DNA of 64,000 bases, from the NCBI RefSeq assembly GCF_900129355.1, contig NZ_FQVL01000003.1:62001-126000 (forward strand). Reading direction: 5' to 3'. The notes beneath the pieces were generated by a model, which had not been told where the DNA came from, did no database searches, and saw nothing but the letters and a program-made list of their open reading frames with translations. This DNA comes from Seinonella peptonophila (GTDB lineage Bacteria; Bacillota; Bacilli; Thermoactinomycetales; Thermoactinomycetaceae). Below, piece by piece: positions 26,342 through 36,079 of this stretch (the stretch's first letter is position 1; every line of letters begins with the position of its first letter). The position numbers and the translations under genes are program-made.

Positions 26342-26692
26342 TTATACTGAGAGGTTTAAATCAATCCATCCATATGCTTCAAGTTGTTGTAAAAATGTTA
26401 GGAGACGAGGAATTGTAGGTTTGACTTGTTCACCAAATCTATTCTCTAGCTCTGTGGCAATCTGTTCAACTGTTTTTTGTCCATCACAGTGTTCCACAAC
26501 AAAACTTCCTAGCTCATCTAGCTCTATTATTCGGACCGCTGGTTGCTTGAGCCAACGAATCAAAAATCGTTCTAGTAAGTTGGTTCTAGGAATGACTAGA
26601 TACTTTTGCATCGCTATCCCATCGATGGATTCCAATCGAAATCGATGGTTTAAGACTGGTGATAAATGCAAAAAATTAACCCTATCCTTCAT
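26342..26692 (-). CDS. PqqD-like peptide-binding protein
   Basis: 116 residues from the ATG at 26692. The second half has the PqqD winged-helix pattern: ELDELGSFVVEHCDGQKTVEQIATELENRFG, then a Leu-rich terminal helix. PqqD proteins hold ribosomal peptides for radical-SAM or other modifying enzymes (RRE domains). Its start overlaps the OPT transporter stop by 11 bases, so the two are translated together. No precursor peptide or radical-SAM gene is next to it, so its client is unknown. Confidence 0.8.
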   Translation of the reverse strand: MKDRVNFLHLSPVLNHRFRLESIDGIAMQKYLVIPRTNLLERFLIRWLKQPAVRIIELDELGSFVVEHCDGQKTVEQIATELENRFGEQVKPTIPRLLTFLQQLEAYGWIDLNLSV

Positions 26693-28565
26693 GTTTGACT
26701 CTCTTGGTCGCTCGAACAGCAACCCACCAAAGTAATCCAGCTAGACCCATAAACAATAGGAAAGGAATCCATGTTTGAGACCATCGTACAGGAGCATCTG
26801 GATGAAGGATACCACTCACGATAAACAGAGCAATAATGACACTGACCAATGCTTCACCAGCTATTAACCCAGAGGCAAAAAGCGTTCCTGTTTCCTCTCG
26901 TTCCCTTTTCACCTGTTTATTGGCACGAAGTTCTGACAACCAACGAATTGCTCCACCTACCATAATCGGTGCACTCACAGCTAGTGGAAGATAAAATCCG
27001 ACAGCAACTGTAAGTGAATTTAGTCCAAGAAATTCAAAGGTGATCGCTAGGGCGACTCCGATTAATACCAAGTCCCAAGGCAAGTTAGCAGACATAATGC
27101 CTTCCACAACAATTTTCATCAAAGCTGCTTTCGGTGCTGGTAATAGCTGACTGCCCAGTCCATAGGCTCGATTAAATAAAACCAATACAAAACCGATAAT
27201 CAGGCTGCTCGCCACTACTCCTATCATCATCGCGATTTGCTGCTTCCAAGGTGTACTTCCAACTAAATAACCCGTTTTTAAGTCTTGTGAAATATCTCCC
27301 GCAACAGCAATGGCAACACATACAATGGCGGCCACCATCAAAGAGATGATCATGCCTGGCATTCCTGCCATACCCGTCCCTTTAAAAATAAATGTAACAA
27401 TTAATAATGTAGCAATGGTCATCCCCGAAACAGGCATCGAAGTACTCCCTACAATTCCAACAATTCTCGAAGCAACAGTTACGAATAAAAATCCAAACAA
27501 TGCAATCGCAATTGCACCTATCATCCCAATATCGGTAAATGGCGTAAAACCTATTACTAAAATTAAAAGAAAGATTCCACCTATAATCCATCCTGTTGAG
27601 ATATCATGATCTGTACGTTCAATTGTCATCACTCTCTTTTTGCGTCTCTTAAAACTTGAAATTGTATCTACCATTGAGCGAACAAGAAGAGGTAATGTTT
27701 TGCAAAGTGTGATCAGCCCCCCAGCAGCAACTGCCCCTGCACCCATATAGCGAATATAATTCGTATAAATTTCTAACGCTGAAAGATGGCTAAGCGAGAT
27801 CGAGGAGGGAAAAATCACCTGATTGCTTCCAGTGCCAAAAAAACTAATCGCAGGGACAAAGACAATCGAGGCGAGCAATCCCCCTGCAATCATCTGCCCA
27901 CCGATTCTAGGGCCTATGATATAGCCAACACCAAGTAATGCTGGCATCGTATCCATTCCTAGCATTGCATTCTTAAAATTCCAAAGTTTTGCCTCAATCG
28001 TAGTTTGAAACCATCTCAATCCATCACCCAACGCTTTAAATAGCCCACCAACAGCAAATCCATAGAAAATCAAACGTGCGCTACGTCCACCTGTTTCACC
28101 TGATTTTAATACCTCTGCACAAGCAGTTCCTTCTGGATATGGGAGAATCTCATGTTCATTTACAATTAACAATCTTCTTAAAGGTACCATCATGAGAACG
28201 CCAAGTAATCCACCTGTTAATACAATAAAGATAATAACTAGTTGACTCGGTGTTGCTTTCCACATATAGAGCGCTGGAATCGTAAAGATTGTCCCCGCCG
28301 CAATCGCCTGTCCAGCCGTAGTCATCGTCTGAACAATATTATTTTCTAAAATCGATTGGCGACGCATGATTCCCCGCAAGATCGCCATTGAAATGACAGC
28401 CGCTGGAATGGAGGCTGACACAGTTAAACCTGTTTTTAATCCAAGATAAGCATTTGCTGCACCAAATACAATGGCTAATACAACCCCTAAGATGAGTGCA
28501 AAAAAAGTGAGTTCTGGTAATGTCCGTGAAGCAGGAACATAGGGAACAAAATCTTTACTCTTCAA
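26682..28565 (-). CDS. OPT family oligopeptide transporter
   Basis: 627 residues and about 15 hydrophobic helices. The OPT/YSL signature is seen at the start (GAANAYLGLKTGLTVSASIPAAVISMAIL), with the conserved ILPYPEGTACAEVLKSGE loop near 140-160 and GPRIGGQMIAGG near 215. Family members import peptides or metal-chelator complexes with protons. Translation is coupled to the PqqD-like gene, which is an uncommon partner and suggests a shared peptide substrate. Confidence 0.92.
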   Translation of the reverse strand: MKSKDFVPYVPASRTLPELTFFALILGVVLAIVFGAANAYLGLKTGLTVSASIPAAVISMAILRGIMRRQSILENNIVQTMTTAGQAIAAGTIFTIPALYMWKATPSQLVIIFIVLTGGLLGVLMMVPLRRLLIVNEHEILPYPEGTACAEVLKSGETGGRSARLIFYGFAVGGLFKALGDGLRWFQTTIEAKLWNFKNAMLGMDTMPALLGVGYIIGPRIGGQMIAGGLLASIVFVPAISFFGTGSNQVIFPSSISLSHLSALEIYTNYIRYMGAGAVAAGGLITLCKTLPLLVRSMVDTISSFKRRKKRVMTIERTDHDISTGWIIGGIFLLILVIGFTPFTDIGMIGAIAIALFGFLFVTVASRIVGIVGSTSMPVSGMTIATLLIVTFIFKGTGMAGMPGMIISLMVAAIVCVAIAVAGDISQDLKTGYLVGSTPWKQQIAMMIGVVASSLIIGFVLVLFNRAYGLGSQLLPAPKAALMKIVVEGIMSANLPWDLVLIGVALAITFEFLGLNSLTVAVGFYLPLAVSAPIMVGGAIRWLSELRANKQVKREREETGTLFASGLIAGEALVSVIIALFIVSGILHPDAPVRWSQTWIPFLLFMGLAGLLWWVAVRATKRVKHEG

Positions 28566-28680
28566 AATTGATTCCCCCTATTCAGAATAATATAGTTATA
28601 TTATAGCATAATATATACCTATTCATGTCACATTTAGGAAAAAGGTTGAAGATAAAGGATCAAACTTACTATATAAAATA

Positions 28681-28712
28681 AAAAGCCCTACTCGTATGAG
28701 TAGAGCTTTTTT
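28681..28712 (-). terminator. Terminator of the hut/liv region
   Basis: Hairpin CTACTC/GAGTAG extended by A/T pairing, with TTTTTT runs on both sides, directly after the hutG stop codon. Marks the 3' end of the hut cluster. Confidence 0.85.
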
Positions 28713-29684
28713 CTACATTTTTCTTCTGTAAAATCCTGATAAAAAGTGTAAAAAGATATGCAATGATACTCTAGTGGAAGCATCTCGAAAGTCAACCGAT
28801 GGATCAACACAAACAAAATCGATTGCTTGTACTTTTTCCCACTTGCCCAAGATATAGGCGCTTTCGAACAATTCGACAGGTAGTAATCCCTGGGGACCGA
28901 TTGCGGGAACACCTGGAACAACTGACTGATCTAATACATCGATATCAAAAGTTACATAAATTTGATCACATTTTTGATCAAGTATTGCCATTGCTTGAGC
29001 AATGATCGTTTCAATCCCAGCTTGTTGCACTTCCCGCTGTGAAACCAAGTTCATTCCATGCTGCTCTGCGTAATCGCGGTATTGACGTGAATTGGCGAAA
29101 TTTCGCAGTCCAATCGTCACGATATCTTCACCACGAATCGTATTTGATTCAATTAAGTTGCGCATGGGCGTACCGTTGGAAGCTCCACCATAACTTAAAT
29201 CACGCACATCAAGATGTGCATCAAATTGAATAATCCCAATCCGAGCTCCTGTTGCCTCCACTATCGCTTTCACAAGTGGTGCTGTAATGGAATGATCGCC
29301 ACCTACTGCAATTGATACGGCTTCTGGATAGGCTCGCTGTACGGAAAGATTTGCTTCATAAATATTTTGATGACATTGTGCAATATCAGTAATATGCATT
29401 TCAATGTCACCTAAGTCAGCAATGCGTAGTGGTTTTAGATCGATATCTTGTTCCCAATTATAAGTTGTAAATGATGTCCAACATTTGCGGAATTGTTGAG
29501 GATGTAAATGCGCTCCTGAGAAGCTGATCGAACTCTTCGATAACGGAACACCCATCAGACAAAGATCGTATTCTTGATCCTGTTTAACAGGTCGAATCCA
29601 TTCCGCTAAATTCGTAGAAAAAGGATCAGCCGATCCGCCAGACAGACGGATCGATGGCGCATGTAATTTCGATAATTTGAGCAT
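28713..29684 (-). CDS. hutG: Formimidoylglutamase (arginase fold)
   Basis: 323 residues from the ATG at 29684 with AGGCAGG upstream. It hydrolyses N-formimidoyl-glutamate to glutamate and formamide, the last step of histidine breakdown. Ureohydrolase metal motifs are all present: GGDHSIT, DAHLDVRD and DIDVLDQS. It follows hutI on the same strand. Agmatinase or arginase would share the motifs; position after hutI decides for HutG. Confidence 0.92.
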   Translation of the reverse strand: MLKLSKLHAPSIRLSGGSADPFSTNLAEWIRPVKQDQEYDLCLMGVPLSKSSISFSGAHLHPQQFRKCWTSFTTYNWEQDIDLKPLRIADLGDIEMHITDIAQCHQNIYEANLSVQRAYPEAVSIAVGGDHSITAPLVKAIVEATGARIGIIQFDAHLDVRDLSYGGASNGTPMRNLIESNTIRGEDIVTIGLRNFANSRQYRDYAEQHGMNLVSQREVQQAGIETIIAQAMAILDQKCDQIYVTFDIDVLDQSVVPGVPAIGPQGLLPVELFESAYILGKWEKVQAIDFVCVDPSVDFRDASTRVSLHIFLHFLSGFYRRKM

Positions 29685-29759
29685 TGACTGATACCTGCCT
29701 TCTTCAATCATTAACAAACAGTGCAGTATTCATACGAAAATTTTGCATGTATGATTGCT

Positions 29760-31049
29760 TCATCTATTTCCTAATAATTGACCTCGTTGAACGACAATAT
29801 CACCTTTTTTCAATACCGTATCCACATGGTTAATGCCAAAATGATAAGGAATATAGGCTAAATTCGTTGTATCAAAAATTACTAGATCAGCCTGTTTGCC
29901 AATTTCAATACTCCCTACTTGTTTACCGCGATTAATAGCATAGGCAGCATTGATCGTCATTGCTGTTAATACTTCCTCAGGTGTCATTTTGAGTTGTAAG
30001 CAACCAAGCGTCATAACCATTTGTGGCGATTCTGTTGGTGAACTACCTGGGTTATAATCGGTTGATAAAGCAACGGCCAAATTAAGTTCAATCATGCGTC
30101 TGACGCGTGCAGGTGATACTCCTAGATTAAACGATGTAGCTGGTAAGCAGACTGCGATGACACCATGATCCGCCATTGCCTGCAAGCCTTTATCACTAGC
30201 TGCCAGTAGATGCTCTGCTGAAATACAATTTAATTCTCCTGCTAATTCAGCTCCACCTAGCGATTCGATCTCGTCTGCATGAATTTTCAATCCAAAACCA
30301 AGCTTCTGTGCAGCGGTTAAAATCCGCCTAGATTCCTCAACGGTAAAAACGCCTTTTTCACAGAAAACATCACAAAACTCTGCCAATCCTCGTGCTTTGA
30401 CCTCTGGTAGCATTTCCTCTATCACTATTTGTACAAAAGCTTCCGAATCCCCTTTATACTCTTCAGGAATCGCATGCGCTCCCATAAAAGTCGAAACAAG
30501 TTCAATCGGATGTCTTTCATTTAGCATTTTCGCTACGCGCAGTTGTTTTAACTCATTTGTTAATGTGAGTCCATAACCACTTTTTGCCTCCACTGTAGTA
30601 GCCCCCAAAATAAGCATCCGATCTAAACTTTTCTTCGCTTGTCTATATAATTCTTCTTCTGTAGCTTGGCGAGTTGATCGCACGGTGCTTAAAATCCCAC
30701 CGCCTTGAGCTAAAATATCCAGATAAGATACGCCTTGTAACTTTAAGCTAAGTTCATGTTCACGGGAGCCACCATGTACTAAGTGTGTATGAGGATCGAC
30801 AAAGCCTGGGGTCACGATCCGCCCCTTTGCATTTAACTCCTCGACAATTGTTGTATCTTTTAGTTGTTGACGTACCTCTTCTTCTTTACCTACAGCAACA
30901 ATCTGTCCTTGGGCAATGGCAATGGCAGCATTTTCAATCACAGAAACCTCTTGCATCTCTGACCCACTGCGCGGTCTTGCTGGACCGCGCAGTGTATATA
31001 ATTTTCCAATCTCATAAATTAAACGATCAATCGTTTTCAATTCCGTCAC
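29760..31049 (-). CDS. hutI: Imidazolonepropionase
   Basis: 429 residues. It opens the imidazolone ring to formimidoyl-glutamate. Amidohydrolase fold: [10 protein letters not shown] gives the two metal His residues at the start of the barrel, with HADEI and a later Asp in STDYNPG. It starts with GTG inside the hutU stop (GTGA overlap). Third enzyme of the pathway. Confidence 0.96.
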   Translation of the reverse strand: MTELKTIDRLIYEIGKLYTLRGPARPRSGSEMQEVSVIENAAIAIAQGQIVAVGKEEEVRQQLKDTTIVEELNAKGRIVTPGFVDPHTHLVHGGSREHELSLKLQGVSYLDILAQGGGILSTVRSTRQATEEELYRQAKKSLDRMLILGATTVEAKSGYGLTLTNELKQLRVAKMLNERHPIELVSTFMGAHAIPEEYKGDSEAFVQIVIEEMLPEVKARGLAEFCDVFCEKGVFTVEESRRILTAAQKLGFGLKIHADEIESLGGAELAGELNCISAEHLLAASDKGLQAMADHGVIAVCLPATSFNLGVSPARVRRMIELNLAVALSTDYNPGSSPTESPQMVMTLGCLQLKMTPEEVLTAMTINAAYAINRGKQVGSIEIGKQADLVIFDTTNLAYIPYHFGINHVDTVLKKGDIVVQRGQLLGNR

Positions 31050-32713
31050 TTCCTATTTTTTGCATCTAACATAGGGACATGAATTCCATGTTTCTTTGCT
31101 GTCTCGATGGCAATCTCATACCCAGCATCCGCGTGTCGAATCACACCCATTCCTGGATCAGTAACAAGCACACGGCTCAATCTCTTTTCTGCTTCATCTG
31201 TTCCATCGGCTACAACAACCATTCCTGCATGGAGAGAGTATCCCATTCCAACGCCACCACCATGATGGAATGAAACCCAGCTAGCACCTGAAGCAGTATT
31301 TACAAGCGCGTTTAAAACTGCCCAATCACCAATCACATCACTACCATCTTTCATGGCTTCGGTTTCGCGATTCGGAGAAGCAACAGATCCACAGTCAAGA
31401 TGATCGCGACCAATTACAATCGGCGCAGATATCTTTCCTTGACGAACCCATTCATTGATCGCTAAGCCCATTTTTACACGCTCACCATAGCCCAACCAGC
31501 AGATACGAGCTGGTAAACCTTGGAACTCAATTCGATCTTGTGCTAATTCAATCCAGCGGCGCAAATGTTCATTTTCTGGGAAGAGCTCTAAGACTAGCTC
31601 GTCTGTACGATAAATATCTTCTGGGTCACCAGAAAGTGCTGCCCAGCGGAATGGACCTTTTCCTTCACAGAAAAGCGGACGAATATACGCTGGTACAAAT
31701 CCAGGGAAATCAAAGGCATCTTCTACTCCTTCATCCAGAGCAACCTGTCTAATATTATTCCCATAATCAAATACAACAGCACCCATTTTTTGCAAATCAA
31801 GCATCGCTTGAACATGTGTTGCCATTGATTGGCGAGAAAGGGCAACATATTTTTCTGGGTTTGAACGTCGAAGTTCAGCCGCTGCTTCAAGTGAATAACC
31901 AACAGGTACATATCCATTTAATGGATCATGGGCGGAGGTTTGATCTGTTACAAAGTCAGGTACGATATTGCGTTTCACAAACTCAGGATATAGTTCAGCC
32001 GCATTACCAACAAGACCAATTGATAATGGTTTTCCTTCACTTTGTGCCTCACGGGCCAATTTGAGCGCTTCATCTAAGTCCGTTACCTGCACATCACAAT
32101 AACGCGTTTCGATCCGCCGTTGAATTCTTGAAGGATCGACATCAATACATATCGCTACCCCACCATTCATCGTTACAGCTAATGGTTGAGCACCACCCAT
32201 GCCTCCAAGTCCTGCAGTCAGTGTTAGTGTTCCTTTAAGACTCCCTCCACTATGCTGTCTTGCTGCCTCAGCAAATGTCTCATAAGTCCCTTGTAAGATC
32301 CCTTGACTACCAATATAGATCCAACTTCCGGCTGTCATCTGTCCATACATGATCAGACCTTTTTGATCTAGTTCATGGAACTGATCCCAATTGGCATATG
32401 CAGGCACGATAACCGAGTTAGAAAGGAGAACGCGTGGAGCTAGCTCATGTGTTTGAAAACGACCCACTGGCTTCCCTGATTGAATTAATAAGGTTTCATC
32501 CGATTTTAAATCACGGAGTTGTTCGACAATCACCTGATAACTTTCCCAATTACGAGCTGCTTTACCAATACCACCATAAACCACTAAATCTTCAGGACGT
32601 TCGGCCACCTCAGGGTCTAGATTGTTCATTAACATCCGCAAAGCAGCTTCTTGTTGCCATCCTCTGGCTGAGAGTTGAGTCCCTCTAGCTGCACGAATCT
32701 CTTGTCCAGCCAT
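31046..32713 (-). CDS. hutU: Urocanate hydratase
   Basis: 555 residues from the ATG at 32713, which has a GGGGAG site. It adds water to urocanate using tightly bound NAD as electrophile. Recognisable conserved parts: [24 protein letters not shown] in the NAD-binding domain, and [15 protein letters not shown] near the end with the catalytic region. It lies 27 bases downstream of livF, linking the pathway genes to the importer genes. Confidence 0.97.
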   Translation of the reverse strand: MAGQEIRAARGTQLSARGWQQEAALRMLMNNLDPEVAERPEDLVVYGGIGKAARNWESYQVIVEQLRDLKSDETLLIQSGKPVGRFQTHELAPRVLLSNSVIVPAYANWDQFHELDQKGLIMYGQMTAGSWIYIGSQGILQGTYETFAEAARQHSGGSLKGTLTLTAGLGGMGGAQPLAVTMNGGVAICIDVDPSRIQRRIETRYCDVQVTDLDEALKLAREAQSEGKPLSIGLVGNAAELYPEFVKRNIVPDFVTDQTSAHDPLNGYVPVGYSLEAAAELRRSNPEKYVALSRQSMATHVQAMLDLQKMGAVVFDYGNNIRQVALDEGVEDAFDFPGFVPAYIRPLFCEGKGPFRWAALSGDPEDIYRTDELVLELFPENEHLRRWIELAQDRIEFQGLPARICWLGYGERVKMGLAINEWVRQGKISAPIVIGRDHLDCGSVASPNRETEAMKDGSDVIGDWAVLNALVNTASGASWVSFHHGGGVGMGYSLHAGMVVVADGTDEAEKRLSRVLVTDPGMGVIRHADAGYEIAIETAKKHGIHVPMLDAKNRK

Positions 32714-32740
32714 TATAATCTCCCCTTTTTCCTTCATCTT

Positions 32741-33445
32741 TTATTTTCCTAAATAAGCCTTTTTCACAACATCTTGATCTCGTAGGTTTTCGACGTGATC
32801 AGAAAAGACGATTTCCCCATGTTCTAATCCATACCCACGATCAGCTACAGAAAGTGCCATCATCGCATTTTGTTCGATCAAGAGCATCGTCAAACCTTCT
32901 TGCTTAATCTGCCGAATGGTATCAAAGATATCTTTTACCACGATTGGAGCAAGCCCCATCGAGGGTTCATCTAAGATCAGCAACTTTGGTTTTGCCATTA
33001 AAGCCCGCCCGATCGCAAGCATTTGTTGTTCTCCTCCACTCATCGTTCCAGCAAGCTGAGTCTTCCTTTCAGCTAGACGTGGAAAGAGCTGAAAAACGCG
33101 TTCCATCTCTTGATCTCGCTCTGCTGAACCCATTTTGCTGGCATATGCACCCATATATAGGTTTTCTTCTACATTTAAGCGAGGAAAAACGCGTCTTCCT
33201 TCAGGTACCAAAACAATACCTTCTCGAACAATTTGATGAGCTGACAAACCGCATAATTCCTTGCCTTCGTATCGAATGGAGCCTTGTGCAGGAATAACAC
33301 CTGTAATAGCATGAACGGTCGTTGTTTTACCAGCACCATTTGAACCAATGAGCGTAACCACTTCACCTGATTCAACTTTTAAAGAGATATTGCGCACTGC
33401 CTGTATTCGTCCATAAGAGACACTTAATTGTTCAATCTCCAACAA
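32741..33445 (-). CDS. livF: Branched-chain-type ABC importer ATPase LivF
   Basis: 234 residues. Walker A GSNGAGKTT, signature MSGGEQQML, Walker B LLILDEPS and switch His in LLIEQN-type (Gln/Asn) form normal for the LivF group. It pairs with LivG to power the LivHM channel. Overlaps the livG end by 14 bases. Confidence 0.94.
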   Translation of the reverse strand: MLEIEQLSVSYGRIQAVRNISLKVESGEVVTLIGSNGAGKTTTVHAITGVIPAQGSIRYEGKELCGLSAHQIVREGIVLVPEGRRVFPRLNVEENLYMGAYASKMGSAERDQEMERVFQLFPRLAERKTQLAGTMSGGEQQMLAIGRALMAKPKLLILDEPSMGLAPIVVKDIFDTIRQIKQEGLTMLLIEQNAMMALSVADRGYGLEHGEIVFSDHVENLRDQDVVKKAYLGK

Positions 33446-34217
33446 CTTCCGTCACCTCCTGACCACCGATATACGCCTCGATGACTGCTGGATTCGCAAC
33501 AACTTGATTAGGATCACCATCGGCAATTTTCACACCATGATCAAGGACAACAAGACGGTCACAAAGTTCCACAACCATTCCCACATTATGTTCAATTAAA
33601 ATAACTGTAGTACCTTGTTGACGAATTTGGCGTACCAATGCGGAAAGCGATTCAACTTCTTCAGAATTCATTCCAGCTGCTGGCTCATCTAACAAAATCA
33701 TTTCAGGGTGGGATACTAGTGCTCTAGCGATCTCTACCCGTCTTTGGTTCCCATAAGATAGATTCCCTGCTGCTTCATTTGCTAAATCAGTAAGACCTAA
33801 GCGTTCAAGCAATGCCCAGCTTTCTTCTGCAACCTTTTTCTCTTCTTCACGCGATCGCCGAAGACCAAAGATCGATGACCATGCACCTGCCTTTGTTTGT
33901 CGAAATAAACCGAGTTTAATATTGTCTAGAACACTGTAGTCCTTGAGCAGTCGTATATTTTGAAAGGTACGAAATATCCCTTGGTTAGCAATTTGATAGG
34001 GTTTAAAACCTGTAATATCTGTTCCATTAAATTGAATATTACCTTGATCTGGTCGATAAATGCCTGTCAAGATATTAAAAAATGTCGTTTTTCCTGCTCC
34101 ATTAGGACCTATTAAACCTAGGATTTCACCCTTCTTGACTATCAGATCAACCTGATCGACAGCTGTCAATCCACCAAATCGTTTTGTAATTCCTTTCATC
34201 TCAAGCAAGGCGTCCAT
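33432..34217 (-). CDS. livG: Branched-chain-type ABC importer ATPase LivG
   Basis: 261 residues. Walker A GPNGAGKTTFF, signature LSYGNQRRVEIARAL, Walker B MILLDEPAAGMN and H-loop LIEHN. LivG type is shown by the FRTFQNIRLL Q-loop. Start codon shares one base with the livM stop (TAATG). Confidence 0.95.
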   Translation of the reverse strand: MDALLEMKGITKRFGGLTAVDQVDLIVKKGEILGLIGPNGAGKTTFFNILTGIYRPDQGNIQFNGTDITGFKPYQIANQGIFRTFQNIRLLKDYSVLDNIKLGLFRQTKAGAWSSIFGLRRSREEEKKVAEESWALLERLGLTDLANEAAGNLSYGNQRRVEIARALVSHPEMILLDEPAAGMNSEEVESLSALVRQIRQQGTTVILIEHNVGMVVELCDRLVVLDHGVKIADGDPNQVVANPAVIEAYIGGQEVTEVVGD

Positions 34218-35125
34218 TAATCTTTCACCGCCCTTTTTTGATGCCGGATTTTCCTACCAAAGACTCCTTTGGGGCGATATCGCATCATGATGACCATGAG
34301 TAAACCATATAAAATCATCTTATAAGTATCGATATAGTTTGGGTCAATAATCTTAATATCAAATATCCGAAAAACTTCGGGTAATAGATAGAGAACACTT
34401 ACACCGAATAATGTACCGCGAATCGTTCCCAGACCACCGATCACAACCATACTAAGGAGCGTGGCAGATAAGGTAAATCCAAAGGTATCAGAGCTGATAA
34501 AGGAAACTTTATGTGCAAATAAAGCACCTGCAACTCCTGCAAAAGCTCCGCCAATCGCAAAAGCCAACACTTTATAGTAAAGTGTATTGATCCCCATCGA
34601 CTGAGCTACGACCTCATCTTCTTGAATAGCCGTCCACGCTTGCCCCAACTTCGAACGTGATAATCGATGTAAAACGTAAATAAGCACGAGCAATACGATA
34701 AATACCAACAGCAAATACTCAACATCTGTTAATTCATGACCAAAAATCGATGGCATCGGAATCCCGTCAATCCCATATGCACCACCTGTTATTTTTGCAT
34801 TTTTAAAAAAAGACTGTGCAATTAAACCAAGTCCTAATGTGGTAATTGCTAGAAAATCCTCGCGAACGCGAAGACTTGGCAATCCTAAAATAGCACTTAA
34901 CAGAAAGGTGATGATAACGGCTAATAAGATTGAAAGCCAAGGATTTAATCCAATTTTTACAGAGAAAATAGCTGTGGAGTATGCACCAATTCCATAAAAA
35001 GCAGCATGTCCTAGTGAGACTTGACCAGCATAACCTGTAATTAGATTTAAGCCTAATCCCAAGATAATATTTATAAAGAGAAAAACAATAATATCAAGAT
35101 AATATGGATTTATCCATCCCTCCAT
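34217..35125 (-). CDS. livM: Branched-chain-type ABC importer permease LivM
   Basis: 302 residues from the ATG at 35125, which has AGGTGA at good distance; a GTG nine bases earlier is possible. Eight to ten membrane helices with the family motif NLITGYAGQVSLGHAAFYGIGAY near the start and the EEA-like coupling loop AIQEDEVVAQSMGIN near 195. Forms the channel with LivH. Confidence 0.94.
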   Translation of the reverse strand: MEGWINPYYLDIIVFLFINIILGLGLNLITGYAGQVSLGHAAFYGIGAYSTAIFSVKIGLNPWLSILLAVIITFLLSAILGLPSLRVREDFLAITTLGLGLIAQSFFKNAKITGGAYGIDGIPMPSIFGHELTDVEYLLLVFIVLLVLIYVLHRLSRSKLGQAWTAIQEDEVVAQSMGINTLYYKVLAFAIGGAFAGVAGALFAHKVSFISSDTFGFTLSATLLSMVVIGGLGTIRGTLFGVSVLYLLPEVFRIFDIKIIDPNYIDTYKMILYGLLMVIMMRYRPKGVFGRKIRHQKRAVKD

Positions 35126-35134
35126 CCTGCTCAC

Positions 35135-36016
35135 CTACACTTTCTCTACCTGTTTGCCAAATAATCCAGAAGGTTTCAATAGGAGAATCAAGATGAGAAT
35201 GACAAACGCAATCGCATCCTTATCAATAACCATTCCAGTCAAATATCCTTCACTGAGCGACTCGACGATCCCTAAAATCAATCCTCCAATAATGGTTCCA
35301 GGAATTGATCCCAATCCACCAAGTACAACAACACAGAATGCTTTGAGCCCTGGAATAGAACCCATCGTTGGGAAGAGAGAGTTAAAATCATAAGCTACAA
35401 ATGCACCCGCTAATGCTGCAAGCGCAGAGCCAATGAAAAAGGTAACGGCAACGACTTGATTCACATTTACACCCATTAGCGAAGCTGCTCGCATATCCTG
35501 TGAAACTGCCTGAATGGCAACGCCCATCTTCGTCCATTTCAAGAAAGCATAGAGTAATAGCAAGCAGACTAGACCGACAATAATAATATAGAGTTTACTA
35601 TTGGTAAGGCTAATGGAGCTCGTAATATGGATCGGCTCGACTTTCATTCCTGTTGCTGGAAACCCTCTTGGATCTGATGTAAAGATCGCCTGAAATAAAC
35701 TCTCAACAAAAATCGCAATTCCAACACCACTAATTAAAGTTGTGATGGGATGTGTTCCACGCAAAGGTCGATATGCCAGACGCTCGACTAGCACACCTGC
35801 GATTCCTGCAATGATCATCCCAAAAAGAATGGCAACGATGAAGTTCATATTTAGATAGAGGATGCCAATCATAGCCGAAAAAGCACCTACGGTATAAATG
35901 ACTCCATGTGCAAAATGCAGCAATTTCAATACACCATAGATCATCGTTAGACCAACTGCTATGAGAATATAGGTAAAACCGAGTGCGATTCCATTTAATA
36001 ATTGTTGCGCTAGCAT
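35135..36016 (-). CDS. livH: Branched-chain-type ABC importer permease LivH
   Basis: 293 residues from the ATG at 36016, seven bases after GGAGGTGA. Family motif AVGLTMIYGVLKLLHFAHG at the N-terminus and the coupling loop AVSQDMRAASLMGVN near 180, followed by GLGSIPGTIIGGLILG. Together with LivM it forms the membrane part. It is separated from the binding-protein gene livJ by a strong hairpin, the usual means for making more binding protein than permease. Confidence 0.95.
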   Translation of the reverse strand: MLAQQLLNGIALGFTYILIAVGLTMIYGVLKLLHFAHGVIYTVGAFSAMIGILYLNMNFIVAILFGMIIAGIAGVLVERLAYRPLRGTHPITTLISGVGIAIFVESLFQAIFTSDPRGFPATGMKVEPIHITSSISLTNSKLYIIIVGLVCLLLLYAFLKWTKMGVAIQAVSQDMRAASLMGVNVNQVVAVTFFIGSALAALAGAFVAYDFNSLFPTMGSIPGLKAFCVVVLGGLGSIPGTIIGGLILGIVESLSEGYLTGMVIDKDAIAFVILILILLLKPSGLFGKQVEKV

Positions 36017-36036
36017 GGATGTCACCTCCAATCAAG

Positions 36037-36077
36037 AGGGAGCGATTAGAAACGAAGCTTCTAATCGCTATCTCCCT
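36037..36077 (-). promoter_or_regulatory. Intercistronic hairpin between livJ and livH
   Basis: AGGGAG-CGATTAGA pairs with TCTAATCG-CTAT-CTCCCT, a stem of 14 pairs with a small bulge, right after the livJ stop. No T-run follows on the minus strand. This fits an mRNA-stabilising or partial-stop structure that protects the livJ message, as in other binding-protein operons. Confidence 0.75.
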
Positions 36078-36079
36078 TG

